A stretch of 64,000 nucleotides of DNA from Odontocerum albicorne (GCA_949825065.1 OX463859.1:26491847-26555846); one strand, 5' to 3'; numbered from the stretch's first letter, positions 10,530 to 22,135 are shown. Program-made: numbers and translations. The notes: generated by a model not told the origin, from the letters alone.

Positions 10530-10575
10530 TCAACTACTTTCAAATCATATTTGACTCATCTTCAGGAATATTCCG
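10530..10575 (-). ncRNA. decayed hammerhead-like core
   Basis: The minus strand has CCTGAAGA, a 4-bp stem II (AGTC/GATT) and GAAA, preceded by CGGAATATT. The same lead-in precedes the motif at 13080-13121. Helix III and stem I are not preserved, so it is probably inactive. Confidence 0.3.
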
Positions 10576-10614
10576 AATTAACCTACGCAAATGATTTGAA
10601 ACTTGTTGAGTCAA

Positions 10615-10735
10615 TATAATTTTCAAAGGAATTACACAGTCTTGTATAAATTTCAAGGTAATTACACAGTCTTGAAAATGTTTACTATTGTATATAATTT
10701 TCAAGGGAATTACATAGTCTTGTATTTTTTTACTA
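10615..10735. repeat. short degenerate repeat, about 3 copies
   Basis: Three variants of tttcaagggaattacacagt followed by cttg occur in a row at about 10620, 10655 and 10700. The divergence shows it is old. Confidence 0.6.
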
Positions 10736-11069
10736 TATGTAAATAAACGTGAATTTCCACAGTAATAACTTTTAAATTCTATTCTACCATATATAATATG
10801 CTTCAAAATCCATCTTTTATGTTTGAGTTCCCTTACCATCCAACAATATGAGCGTGTACCATAACGTGCGATCTACACTGAAATGTGTAGTTTACTTTTT
10901 CACAACGTAAATAATCTAAATGTGTTCCTTCTCTGCTGTCATCGCACAAAAAAAAGAATTGGATTGCTACAACGGAGACAGAAAGTTATCTGTTTGGTTA
11001 GAGAACATTCAAGATATGTGGTAAATCTGCCCACAATCACTGTGATTAGTTATATTTTTTTTAATTACA

Positions 11070-11500
11070 TTTATGAACATTCAAAGCAAGGTGAGGATAT
11101 ACAAGACCTGTGTCCGTCCCATAATGGCATACAGCATAGAGTCCAGAGCCGACACTGTCAGAACCAAAAATCTCCTTCGAACCAGCGAAATGAAGGTACT
11201 CAGGAGTATCGCTGGAAAAACCCTTCGTGAAAGAGAACGAAACACAGAAATCCGAAGGATGTGCGAAGTTGAATATATTGTCAGATGGGGACGACAGAGA
11301 AGGTTCTGGAACGAACATGTATCCAGAATGGAGGAACCAAGAGCCCTAAGAATGGCCAGGGACAGTATCTCTCAAGCAAGTAGACGTCCAGGATGACCTC
11401 CCAAAATATGGAAAGACAGCTGGCAGTCGACGTCACAAGAGGGAAACAATGATGCAGGACCATAACAGGGCAACATGCCTAAAAGAAGAAGACGAAGAAC
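11070..11500 (+). mobile_element. LINE family D fragment (reverse transcriptase C-terminus)
   Basis: The reading frame 11073-11396 contains YKTCVRPIMAYSIESRAD, LLRTSEMKVLRSIAG and IVRWGRQRRFWNEHVSRM. After one stop codon the frame continues with PPKIWKDSW. This is the C-terminal end typical of insect endonuclease/reverse-transcriptase LINEs. The 3' end is rich in GAAGAAGA. The same family occurs at 33990-34640. The segment is 5'-truncated and carries a stop in GRPPKRW, so it is dead. Confidence 0.85.
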
Positions 11501-11619
11501 ATTTATATAGTATACAGTGCATGCTGCCTGGTGTATTGCTATTGGTAATCTCTTCTAGCCATGTTTTTTTTAAAAACAATTTAAAATAATACGAGCATAA
11601 CGCTGTACATTCACTTACC

Positions 11620-13075
11620 AAGAAGGAGTTGCCTCAAATCAGCAATGTGGAACTGGAATGAAAGAGCTGACAACCTGAAAGTAATAAAAAAACAACGCGT
11701 ATAGTAAGAAGTGTATTTTATATAAAAAGGAAACTGTAAATCTATTTTGAATATTTTCAACCTTTAAGAATTCAAAGCGTGTGTTTCTGAAAACATTTCA
11801 ATAAATCGTTATTCTATTTTCTTTCTTCCACGGAAGACTTCTACTTCTAGCAAATTTCCAATACTGTATATTTAGAGTATAATTTTACATCGTACCTCAA
11901 AAGTGTGTAGAAAAAAATGCGATTTTTTTATCCTTAAACTGAAGAACTATATATCCTAAAACTAGAGAACTCATTCAAAAGAATCAAAGATATATAAAAA
12001 ATCTGGCAATCCCCTTTTCTGTCACGATTTTTTTTATATAAAACACAAATAAGAGATTCGTTTTAAAAAATATGTCAATAATCTAAAAATGGAATTTGTT
12101 TTGCAAGACAAAAAATAACTGTTTTTCTTTCAAAACCAATATATTCTTTGAAGTGGTGAAACAAGACGTATAAATATACCGAAAATTCTATTTACTTTTG
12201 CATCGTCTATATACGCATTTTCCTTACCTTAGGATTTGACTGGTTTTTTATTGAAAGTTTTTTTTTGTAATTGCCCTATTATTGTTTTTGTTTACCTTAA
12301 GAAAAATATTTTTTTTCCTCCTGTATTATTGATTGAGTTCTATTATTTGAATTTCATTAGTTTTTTAAATTGGATGTTATACTGAACATTGATATTTTCA
12401 TGATCCATATTATGAAATATATATGGTTTGAAAGACACGTAATAATTGTTACTTTAATATGCAAACGTCACTTAAGTGTTCATCGTTTTTTACAATTAAG
12501 GCTATATATGTAGATATATTTTAAGGCTAGATTTTTTTAAAAAGGCTTTGAACTTTTATGGGTTTGTGAATAATAATCTTTGAGTGTAATCGAATCCCTT
12601 CACTTCAGTATTTCAATTAGAATGAAATACACTGCGAATTTCATCAAAATATATTTATGTCACTCTTTGTTGCCAAGAATTATTTATCAAGTTTAAGGTA
12701 ATGTCAACTTTAAATTCTTTAGCAATAAAAATTTAAAAAAAATCATCTTAATAGTCATTTAAAAATTAAAATATGTCCGTACTTAAATACATAATGTAAA
12801 CAAATATGGATATACCACGAAACAAGGCTTCATGCGCTGTTTTTCAAGACTAATTTTTTTGTGAAATGGTAGTCATTGAGTAAATAAATAACATACATGT
12901 ATAAAACTTAAAGGTGTTAATTTATTATTCTCATTATTAAAAAGGGAGTTATTGAAATTAAAAATCAACATCAACAATACACTAAGTATCATTTATTCTG
13001 TCAATAAATAAATTCGAGTAATTCAACGAAATGTTCTCAAATCAACTGTTTAATCTATTCAAAATAGCTACATAT
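11620..13075. other. AT-rich region, no gene or repeat recognised
   Basis: About 1.45 kb of very AT-rich DNA with frequent homopolymer runs, no frame above background and no repeat shared with the rest of the window. Confidence 0.4.
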
Positions 13076-13079
13076 TGAA

Positions 13080-13121
13080 ACCCAGCATGTTTCAAGTCAT
13101 ATGCAACTTTTCTTCAGGGGT
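13080..13121 (-). ncRNA. hammerhead-like motif, orphan
   Basis: On the minus strand: ACCC, CTGAAGA, a 5-bp stem II (AAGTT/GACTT), GAA, ACATGC (one base from the palindrome ACATGT), T at the cleavage position, then GGGT pairing with ACCC. Position 16.1 appears to be C instead of U, which would impair cleavage. Lead-in sequence is shared with 10530-10575. Confidence 0.4.
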
Positions 13122-13332
13122 ATTCCGAACTTACTAAATTTGAGACTAAAGAGTGCTTTAATTTTTTATTATATTTGAATAAACTTGACTTTCCAGTGTT
13201 AACGATAAACCTCGACAAAAATTATAATAAATAATCTTTTGACAAAAAAAAATCCTCTTTCTTTATTTTATGTGTATTTCACACTGAATATTTACGAGTA
13301 TTTCATTGAAATATATTATTTTTTCTTTATAG

Positions 13333-13359
13333 GACTTAACCCAAGCGGCTTAGTTCAAG
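13333..13359 (+). CDS. candidate 27-nt internal exon (host gene?)
   Basis: A pyrimidine-rich acceptor (tttctttatag) and a strong donor (gtaagt at 13360) bracket 27 nt that encode LNPSGLVQ with a split final glycine codon. The open frame runs through the exon and its phase matches the downstream candidate exon. No family is recognised and no upstream exon is visible. Chance co-occurrence of splice signals in AT-rich DNA is a real alternative. Confidence 0.3.
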
Positions 13360-13799
13360 GTAAGTGTAAATATAATGGTTCCTTGTCCATCATACAATGG
13401 TATAAAGTAAAACGATTTGATAAGTGTATGATACTCGAGATCTTAGATGTTGAAATGTCTTCGCAAATGATTTTATCTCATAAAACGGATATCGCTCATT
13501 TAAGTCAAACAACGTTTCATCAAGAAATTAATGAGAGAAATTTCGTAATGTTTGCCGACAGTGTGAAGTTATCAAAGGATATTGTCTGCTAAGTGGAGAT
13601 TCTGGTAGCTTTGAAAGCGTAATATCTCAAACCTGAGGGCAGTATTAAAATTATTCGCTAGATTTATCAAAATTTAAACTTGATTTAAAATTATTTCGTA
13701 AAAATAATTTTTTTTGCACAAACAGATTTATGTACAGTACATATTTTTTTGGTTTACATCACCAAATTTTTAACTTCTAATAAATAAATGTTTTCACAG

Positions 13800-13900
13800 G
13801 ATCTGAACAGGATTTGGCAGAACCAAGAACAACATGTCAAAATGGGGAATTTCGCATGATGGGTCGAATCTCTGCATCTGTGGGGAGGAGAAGTCTATGA
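13800..13900 (+). CDS. candidate terminal exon (host gene?)
   Basis: It begins after the acceptor ttttcacag. Joined to the 27-nt exon it continues open as GSEQDLAEPRTTCQNGEFR and stops at 13898-13900. In another frame the DNA reads SHDGSNLCICGEEKS, and CxNGEF plus DGxNxCxC together would resemble a small cysteine-rich protein domain if one base had been gained or lost. This may be a decayed exon. Function unassigned. Confidence 0.3.
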
Positions 13901-14381
13901 GATATTTGCTATCTCCTGATGACTTGAGGACGAGATCCAATACATTTGATATACTACTACATAATTATAAAAAAATGTTATCGCTTCGATATTTGACATA
14001 CTTAACCACTTGGAAATAAGATACAAACAATATTTGTATGTTTTAACGCATTTTATCCTTGTTTTAACCTCAGTATTAAATTAAATATTATTCACATTTG
14101 TGCGATAAAAAAATTAAATAATTATTTATGACCAGTAACCGAGCAAAATTATTCAATTAAAATAAAATTCAGTGCTGCGTGAATGTTCAGTGTTGACAAA
14201 AAAAACATGAATTAAATACAACATACGAATTGTAAGGATTCAAGGAAGCCCTGATTTGTGCAATGCATCGTGCTATCCAGGTGGCAGAACTTTTGACGAA
14301 AACCTTAAGCAGCTTTGACACCATAGTAAAAATGATGTTAAATGAATCAAAATGATATGAAATATTTATTTCATTATTGAC

Positions 14382-14571
14382 AACCTCCGTTGCCTAGTTG
14401 GTAAGACACTTGTCTCCCCACGCGGAGGTTACAGATTCAAATCTCGCTGGAACCCAGTATTTTTCAAATTATTCTAGTCTGGTGTTCACTTAAAGCATCT
14501 TTAACATATTTTTGGTTACTTGGAAGACATGACCACATGGCAATACCACGTGGCAATATATGGCCAGGTTG
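14382..14571 (+). mobile_element. SINE copy 2, 5' part (interrupted)
   Basis: Head with A-box-like tgcctagttggta and the arm cgcggaggttacagattcaa leading to tctcgctggaaccc, then the family body to ggccaggttgta. It is split at a TA by mariner MITE copy 4. The SINE tail resumes at 15118. Confidence 0.9.
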
Positions 14572-14573
14572 TA

Positions 14574-15115
14574 AAGGGTTTTTCAAATTGAGTGTTTTTT
14601 TTAATTCTTGAATAAAACACACAATTTGCTTTGATTTCAAAAAACTTTTTATTGGTCATTGAAGTATAATATATGAAATTTAAACACAAAAACAATATCT
14701 GCCAAATGTCTACTTCTTGCAGCTCTACAGCTTTCCACTCTTTTGTCAACATTTTCGATGGCATTTTGACATAATTGCGGTTCTAATTCACCAATAACGC
14801 GAATAATTTCGTCCTTCCGCTCAGAAATTGATTGGAGGTTATTCTTATAGACCTGGCTTCTCACGTGATCCCAGAGAAAATAGTCCAACGGTGTCAGATC
14901 ACATGATCTTGGTGGCCCATTAACATCACCGTTTCCGGAGATTACAATACATGAAATAATTCAACAATTTGAACGCGTTGTTGTGTTGTATACGACTCCA
15001 TTTTTATGAATGTCATACATTACACTTCTCAAATGTCACAAGACACAACCAAGTTCGAGACGCAATCTGTGTTTTATCCTACACTTAAAAAAACCGCTCA
15101 ATTTGAAAGACCCTT
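14574..15115 (-). mobile_element. mariner MITE, copy 4 (542 bp), nested in a SINE
   Basis: Family ends with TA at 14572-14573 and 15116-15117. The minus strand encodes PRSCDxTPLDYFLWDHV, then VIGELEPQLCQNAIENVDKR and RHLADIVFVF, the transposase C-terminus. The internal junction and length match copy 2. The surrounding SINE shows that the MITE moved after SINE insertion. Confidence 0.9.
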
Positions 15116-15117
15116 TA

Positions 15118-15165
15118 TTATATACGAGTATAACAAAATTGTAAGAACAATAAATTCAGTTTTTG
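15118..15165 (+). mobile_element. SINE copy 2, 3' part
   Basis: The tail resumes after the MITE and, compared with the consensus tgtatacaacgaaagtg, carries CGAGTA inserted at the TA (15123-15130 reads TACGAGTA). Confidence 0.7.
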
Positions 15166-15169
15166 TTCA

Positions 15170-15870
15170 TGTGGTACTTCTTAACTTATTCACATTGGTA
15201 AAGCATATTTGTTGAAGATCGTGACCGAGAAACAACATTGTCTTCGATCCCATTTATCAGACCTTTATTTTTTTAGAACCACTGGATTAAACACTTAACC
15301 TGTTATACGTTATTGTACATGTTGACAATACTATCGCACAATTTTAAACATATGCAAGTAATGTAACCAAACTGTTAATGAGCGGTTAATAAGTATTTTA
15401 GTAATATGGTAACACTAACCATAAAATCCTTTATGTGTATCCATTCATAACCAAGTTTAAACGTAAAAGCTTTCCTATTTTACAAATTTTATTGTAAAAC
15501 TTCAACAGTGATTTTAGACGGCAAAAGTAATTCAACTTCAGTTGAAGGGTAAACGTTATTTTAAACGACCCTTTGAACTAAATGACCATTCTGATAGATG
15601 AAACAATAAAAGTCCCTTTTATTGAATCCTTTCCGAGAAAGCATTAATGGGGTTCTCGTTTCGGTTACTTTTGAATTGGCATCAAATCGAATATATTTTT
15701 ATGTCCCGACAATATCTCAGTTAAATGAAGATCCTCAAGGAATAATCTTATCTTCAAAGAAATATCCATTTTTAAAAGGCACAAAATTATATTGGTCTGA
15801 ATTTTATCTATCATAATACAATTTTTTGGCCTCTATAACGTCCATATACCTTTTAATAAGATTTTGTTTA
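15170..15870. other. AT-rich spacer with one unassigned frame
   Basis: A 64-codon plus-strand frame (15622-15816) reads VSVTFELASNRIYFYVPTIS early on. It lacks an ATG at its start, and no family is recognised. Nothing else is seen. Confidence 0.3.
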
Positions 15871-15876
15871 TTTTTA

Positions 15877-16480
15877 ACCCTTCCTTCCCTGTGATATGTA
15901 ACTAGTACATATTGCTTCTAAAAACTTTAATATCTCTATAAATATAATAAATGCTGGGTTCAGATTTTAGGTAGTCCTGCGTCATACATTTACGCATTGA
16001 ATGAAAAAAATAATTTTAGTAATAATTAGCATTTATCTGCCACATCAGAGATATTTTGTAAAAATCGGGAATAAATTCACCAATACAATCAAACGTGTGC
16101 CAATGTGTGACGTAGGTATATTCATTCTCAAAAAACACTATGGGTGAGAAAGCGACGCTATTCACGTCTCACTCTACTTCAGTATATGGGAACGCAAGAA
16201 ATAGAATCTCAGTTCGCACGCTTCTCTCGCTTCAGTAGCTCGCGGGCAGCCATTTGAAGTGGTCTCTTCGCCCGTTTTGTGAACGTCAGCCAATGTTTTT
16301 TTTCATGTTTTCAGCAATTAAATTTTAATTATTATCACTTTTGACTTTAAATTTAATTAATTTAAGCGATTGGCTATGAATATTCCTATTTTTCCGATTT
16401 TAAATCGCTCATTTTTTATGTGTATTGAATAAACAGCACAGGAACGTGCGGATTTTTTTAAGCACAGAAAGGGAAAGGTT
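15877..16480 (+). mobile_element. piggyBac-type MITE, copy 1
   Basis: TTAA (15874-15877 region) is followed by CCCTTCCTTCCCTGTG. The far end reads CACAGAAAGGGAAAGG followed by TTAA (16479-16482). TTAA target duplications and C-rich inverted termini are characteristic of piggyBac elements. It has no coding capacity. A second copy in the opposite orientation lies at 40318-40916. Confidence 0.8.
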
Positions 16481-16489
16481 AACATTACC

Positions 16490-17125
16490 TTCTATCAAAA
16501 TGTCATTAATGTGTTTACTAACCACTCTACTGGATTCAATAGCACGCCGAAATAATACAATTAGAGCGTTATTACAAGGTTTTTTTACAACGTAAATATT
16601 ATTTTCACGTGAGTGTGAAGAGAATAGTAGCGATGTGGAACTTGAGGTCCAATGTTGAAGAATAAAGAAAGCAAATTGTAGCGTAGTAAGTACAATTCTA
16701 AAGCGGTTTAAGGCCTGAAGTTCAAGCAGACTACACCGTTTGCAGATCTTTCACAGTAAATTTTAAATACAGCAAAACTTTCTTTTGACGTCAATAGAAC
16801 GATCTTCCGAAGATGAACCGATAAACGGCTAAGTGGAGAACCATTACAAAATATTGTTTCTATTATCATTAGAATACTTTGAAACGTGATCAGAAAACTA
16901 ATCCAGGTGGCCGCAAAATTACAAGGCAAAAATACATGATCAAAGCTTAAAAACATTAAAGCCTTCATGACCAGAAATAATAAGGATAGCATATATATGT
17001 TTAATACACCCACGGGAAGCAGAGGTTTACCCTGATGCAAAGAAATAATTGAATTATTTGTCTTCCCGCATCTTCTTAACAACATCCAGAAGGCATTGAA
17101 CTGGTTGAACGTTAGAAATATACAC
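16490..17125. other. no gene assigned; one 125-codon frame
   Basis: A minus-strand frame (16708-17085, ATG start) has hydrophobic runs but no motif I recognise. It could be a chance frame or a decayed retroelement end. Confidence 0.25.
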
Positions 17126-17129
17126 TAAA

Positions 17130-17405
17130 TTTACGTACAGTCTCTATTGTATGGTATCTTTTACTGTTCCGCTGCCCCCTCTTATCTCGCCGAAATTTTT
17201 CAGCGTCTTACCGATAATGGACTAGTGTAACGCTCAAACATAGATTATTTATTAGCCTTTCCAGTTTATCGCTCTTCTTTTTTACGTCGTCCTTAACTGT
17301 CCATACAGTGAGGCTCTGGAATCATTTACAAACCAATGTTAGACTCGCTATATTCTTGGCACGCTTTAAGAAGCGACTGAAAAAACGTTTAATTTCTAGT
17401 CAGTA
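17130..17405 (+). mobile_element. LINE tail fragment E
   Basis: The frame near 17281-17405 reads FFTSSLTVHTVRLWNHLQTN followed by VRLAIFLARFKKRLKK and a stop. This is the terminal xRLWNxLP...xFKxxLK pattern of jockey/CR1-type reverse transcriptases. Only the end survives. Confidence 0.6.
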
Positions 17406-17607
17406 ACATAACGCGTTTCATTCTGATTTTTTCCTTTCTTCTCCACCATCCCTTACTTTTCCTTTGATTGATCGTATCTCATTTTATATGAAAATGAATG
17501 TTCAGGTGATTGTCCGTCTTTGTGGGCACGTATGTGTTCATGGATTTTATGGGGATGGATAATCATTTGAATATTTTTGCAACTATGTGACTTGCTTCAT
17601 TTACTTT

Positions 17608-17692
17608 TATCTGGTTGGCTGGAAGAAATTGGCGCCTGGCAATTATCCCGCCAGGTTGTATTTGCAATAAAACTGTTAAATAAATAACAACC
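17608..17692 (+). mobile_element. SINE tail fragment
   Basis: Matches the last 85 bp of the SINE family (ctggttggctggaagaaatt, then cccgccaggttgtatttgc and aataaaactgttaaa). The tRNA-like head is absent. Confidence 0.75.
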
Positions 17693-17744
17693 AAAAACAT
17701 GTGAAAATGCGTATTTAGGGGAGAATGGTGTTCGAAGTAATCGT

Positions 17745-17850
17745 TTATGAATTATCTCCTCGTAATATTTTTTGCTTTGACAAGAGAGTGGCACTCTCTC
17801 CTCTCTGTCTATCTCGAAAGGGAGATAGGGAGAAGACATATGATGTATTA
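17745..17850 (-). mobile_element. LINE 3' tail scrap
   Basis: The phrase ctctctcctctctgtctatc followed by tcgaaagggagatagg resembles the terminal hairpin of the family B group. No protein is left. Confidence 0.35.
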
Positions 17851-18229
17851 TAATTATTTATTAAATTGTGTACATGACAGATCTGATGGGCTTATAAATA
17901 ATAATTTCTTCCAATAAACTCCTGGAAATGTCAAATTGTGTTGTGAATCCGTGACAGATTTTCCGAAGAAAGTATTCATTTAATTCTAAAAAACACGAAT
18001 ATTTGAACAATGATTTAGGAACAAAAGGAAAATATTTTGTTCAAAGATAATGAAGAGAGATAATTGAAAATTAGGATAAAAGGGTATAATGTAACAATTT
18101 TTAATTCTCTCTTGAACGTGTACGTACACATCTAAAAATTCTTGGAAACTTATAACAAAGCTGCGTTGAATGTATTGCAAACAATATGAAAAAAAGTACG
18201 GTGTATTACGCAAAAGAATATCTTCTCAC

Positions 18230-18835
18230 ATGATCAAAAAAACCCTATCTCGTGTTTGATATCGGACTGTTACAAACTACCCGGTTTTGCAATGAGAACA
18301 TCAAGAGAATTTAACATTACCGATATCCTTTGAAATTTATATAATTATCTAATAGAAAACAAAATAGAATATGCATTAATAGTTTGGGCTCTTCATCAGC
18401 TCAAATATAAAAACAATATAGAACAAATACAAAAAAAATCCTCAGACATCTATGGTACAGAACAAAGGGCGATTACCCAAAATATGCTCACCATGTCGAA
18501 CTTCTCACGGTGTGTAACTATAGAAGCCTCGAAACAAGAAGGCAAGAATCCATTGCGATATTCCTACTAAAGGTATTTCAAGGTTGTTTTTACTCTCCTG
18601 CGGTTCTTAAAGCACTAAGTTTATATGTACCTAATAAATATAGCCGCGCAAGGAATCATCCTCTGTTCCACATACCAACTTACAGGACGAATATCATGGC
18701 TAAACACTCAGTCACGCGTGGTATAGAGATGTTGAACCGACTAAATGACACTATGAATATGTTCTCGACACCGCCTAGCAGTATGAGAAGAATCCTGGCT
18801 GATATTTTTCCTAACAAATAGGCTAACTCTAGAAG
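18230..18835 (+). mobile_element. jockey-like LINE fragment (reverse transcriptase C-terminus)
   Basis: Pieces read LIENKIEYALIVW (the thumb region IExxLxYAxxVW), then NYRSLETRRQESIAIFLLK, PLFHIPTYRTN and MRRILADIFPNK before a stop at 18819. This corresponds to the C-terminus of jockey-type polyproteins. The last 103 codons are open. The upstream part has frameshifts. Confidence 0.7.
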
Positions 18836-18839
18836 CACA

Positions 18840-19665
18840 CCCTGTTTGTGTAACAGAAGAAATCCGTGCATAGTGGATAAACAAATTCCTTGTTTTGATA
18901 GAAAGGGTATGAAGGAGAATTGGGATTAGGAAGTAAAAAAAAATAATGTCGACAGGACATGAAGGTTCTTTCATTATACTTTTTAAGCCATTTAGGTATG
19001 CGTCGAAAGTCTATGTTTCTCTGTTATGAAATTTTATTCAAATATTTATGAAATTAAAATATTAAATGTCTACCGAACAATAAAGTACAAAATCTGGTAC
19101 CAAATAGATGGTAACAAACACCTATCAATCTTAAATTATTTTTCATTGTTATGCTCAAAAAAGATTGATTAAAACTCCGACATATACTTTTTAAGGGTTT
19201 TAATACATTCCTGGTATCAAAAGTTTAGTTAATAGTCAATTTTCTTATTGAAATATCACTTTTAAGCTTATTTCTAGGCACCAATCTACCGAAATTTATG
19301 AAGTGTCAAATGAGAGCTTCTTTTCATGACGTGTTATTTTTTCGAGTACCTGAAAATTATTTTAGTGCTAGAAAAAAACAAATTTTGGTGATAGAAAAGT
19401 GTGTAAGGAATATTGGTGATAGAAATTTTGGTGATAGAAAAGTGTGTAAGTAAATGAGATAAATGAGAGAACAGTGAAAGATCGCAACAAGTTGAAGAAT
19501 TGCTATCTGGATATTATTTTTTCTGGTGATGAACAAGTCAAGAGGGAAATTATTTTTTCTTCTTGAATAATGTCCGTGAACTTGTGTGTTGAACGGCGTG
19601 TGGTGTCAGGAAACAGTGTTAATAGGGCATTAAACTTGTAAACTTGAACCAAACAAGTAATAAAA
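18840..19665. other. AT-rich spacer with small tandem duplication
   Basis: ttttggtgatagaaaagtgt is repeated at 19383 and 19428. Otherwise nothing is recognised. Confidence 0.35.
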
Positions 19666-19670
19666 AAAAA

Positions 19671-19867
19671 GACGAACTGTCTCCCAGCCCGGAGGTTGCG
19701 GGTTCACTCCCGCTGGAACCCAGATTTTTTAAAAAGGATTCCAGTCTAGTTTTCACTTAAGGCTACTTTAACATCTTTCTGGTTGGACGGAAGAAATTGC
19801 CACATGAAAATAGGCCCACCAGGTTGTACTGTATACAATAAAAATGTTATAAAATACAATACAACAA
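19671..19867 (+). mobile_element. SINE copy 3 (head truncated)
   Basis: Begins inside the tRNA-like head (cccggaggttgcgggttcac, B-box region). The body and tail match the family closely, with ttaacatctttctggttgga and caccaggttgtactgtatac. It is one of the best-preserved copies. Confidence 0.85.
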
Positions 19868-19999
19868 TAATCCACAGTTATATTTTAGTATTATCTTGAA
19901 TGCATGGGAGTTCAGCGTGAACGTGGAAATATGAATAGATCAAAATAAATGCTTTTGAAATGCGTGGACTTAGAAGACTATGTTATGTTATATTGGGTT

Positions 20000-20335
20000 A
20001 AATTATAAGATACAACATGGAATATAGCAACAAGAGATTAATGCGAACTTAAGGCTGTTGCATCCAGTAAGACAAGGAAGAGCACTCTATGATAATTTGG
20101 GGAAGTTAATGAATGAAGAAAGATAAAATTAATTTACAATGAAAATGCGAATTTAAGACCAAGAAAAGTATAGTTGGATAAAATAAATGGTATTTTGAAT
20201 AAATGAAACGTAGAATTTAAGAGAAATCGTAGGAGTTTTATGAAAATATGAATGGGTAAGGGCAAGGCGAAAAACGTTTGTCGAGACAGGAAAATTGGGC
20301 TATTTGCCTACCTAAACAGGGAAATGGCTTAAGGG
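20000..20335 (+). mobile_element. LINE family B remnant
   Basis: A degenerate plus-strand copy related to 33050-33415. It contains atttaagagaaatcgtagga and a tail with tatttgcctacctaaacagg. No open frame remains. Confidence 0.5.
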
Positions 20336-20507
20336 TTTATTTATATGCTTTTCTTAAAAAATTACCAAGTTCTTCGAAGTACTCAACTTTGCGTAAAAAA
20401 ACAACGAGGTAGAACTCAACTATGAGACATTTAACATTTTTTTTGGTTCCTTACTGTTAATTAACAATTCCACTAAAGATTAATTAGTCATTCAAATGTT
20501 CAGAAAC

Positions 20508-21368
20508 TGTCACACCTTTTGCTAAATTTAAGAAACAAGAATTATATGTACACAATTGATTACATAAATCAATTCACCAAATATCAATCTTACCAAGGTG
20601 ACAGGGCCGGACAGGTCAGTCGGCTTCTTAACGAGACAAGTACTCTTTAGGTCTCTGGGGTATTGTTGGGTTCTCTTAACTCTGAATAAGTCTCTCTAGT
20701 TTCTCGCTGGGACAGGCGACACAATTAAACAAGAACAATTTGTAATGAAACAGTTTATTGTATTGTAAAAAAAAAGAAAAAAGAAAAAAAATATATAAAA
20801 AAAAACTAGACGAATGTCTAGAAAAAAAGTTTTAAAATTGGCAACAAATATAAAAACGTGTTGTATTTAGCAAGGGAGATTCCAATAACAATTTAGAGTT
20901 AAACTTGAGCGATGGTTAAAATGTGCGGACGAAATTCACATTAAAAATAGGAGGAAATATTCACCCGTAATCAAAATGGCGTCCTGGAGTTCCGTGATAT
21001 ATGAGGGAGAGCAGTGTCGGACCCAAACGTCTGAATCTCACCACGTTCTGCACGGAATGGCGCGAGCCAGCTAGCGCCCGCTCCCCCCTGGCCAGGAAGT
21101 ACGACGAGGCAGGGGTGCCAAATCTCGACCTCGGTCCCCCGTGACAATGTTGTCATTGAATAAAAATGTACCTGACTGCAAGGGTAGTTACCTTTATCTT
21201 ATTGTCTTTAGTATTTTAAAATATTCAAGTATTTCATAATATTTTAATCTTCCTGTTTTCAAGGCAAGCACATGGTCTCGACACCACAAGTTTCATAAAT
21301 TATGACATGTCGCGAATTAAAAATTTCGAGGACGTGAAGTATGCAATTTAACAAATATAGTCCTAACA
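20508..21368 (-). repeat. 3' LTR (861 bp) of the Gypsy element
   Basis: On the element's strand it runs TGTTAGGACTA to GGTGTGACA. It holds an AATAAA near 20751-20760 (minus) and a small CTAGAC/GTCTAG hairpin at 20805-20821. It differs from the 5' LTR by one A at about 21120. Confidence 0.95.
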
Positions 21369-21377
21369 CCCCACCCT
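21369..21377 (-). promoter_or_regulatory. polypurine tract
   Basis: AGGGTGGGG abuts the 3' LTR on the element's strand, where plus-strand DNA priming occurs. Its position fixes the element's orientation. Confidence 0.7.
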
Positions 21378-22045
21378 AAGTTATTGAAAGAACAAAAAAA
21401 AAAAACAAACAAAAAAAAAAAATTATCCTCCGTATATCACAGACGCATCAGTCCGAGGGATGTTTCTAAGGAGCGAGGGGTGTATGTACCCCTCACCGGA
21501 TACGGTTTCGTGGCCGATTTATCTCTAGTCAGCATTTGCCATAGGTGTAGTCTTAATTGGTGTAAGACCGACCACGAGGAAGGGAACCACGTAAACCTTT
21601 CCTTAACTAGGCTCCTAAACAATTTAACTTCAACACATAGCCGGTTACACAGGAGCGGGAAACAATCCTTCCCAACTCCTTACACAAAAAAAAAATACAC
21701 AAAGGTACAAGATTACAAGAATTGATACAAAACAAAACAATGCACAATGGTACACGATTACAGGAAATCGATACAATATTATTAAAATCAAATCACACAA
21801 CAAGAAATTAAAATAATACTATACAATCGGGTAATATAATTAATAAAATATTAAACTGCAAGGTCAACTAACAATCAAATGTTGACCAAGAGGGAAACAA
21901 ATCAGTTAAGCCATTCTCTCATTACAATATTCTGAGAAATGGACACAGCTTAACCAAAATAATAAAACAAATCTGCAGTCTTCTCCCAAAGGCTGACTTT
22001 AGTGGGTTCACTGTAGGTCACGGGCCAACCTATGAACCAGCTGCT

Positions 22046-22135
22046 CTTCAAAGGTGATTCCTGAAATTCTCCCCTTTCAATGTGGATTATCTTCAAAGGT
22101 GATTCCTGAAATTCTCCCCTTTCAATGTGGATTCC
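22046..22135. repeat. 45-bp tandem duplication
   Basis: Two near-identical copies begin cttcaaaggtgattcctgaa at 22046 and 22091. The unit is 15 codons long and preserves a minus-strand frame reading HIERGEFQESPLK twice. Confidence 0.9.

Noticed and set aside
16708..17085. 125-codon ORF as a membrane protein gene
   Set aside because: Hydrophobic runs alone in AT-rich DNA are weak evidence; no splice context, motif or homologous copy is seen.
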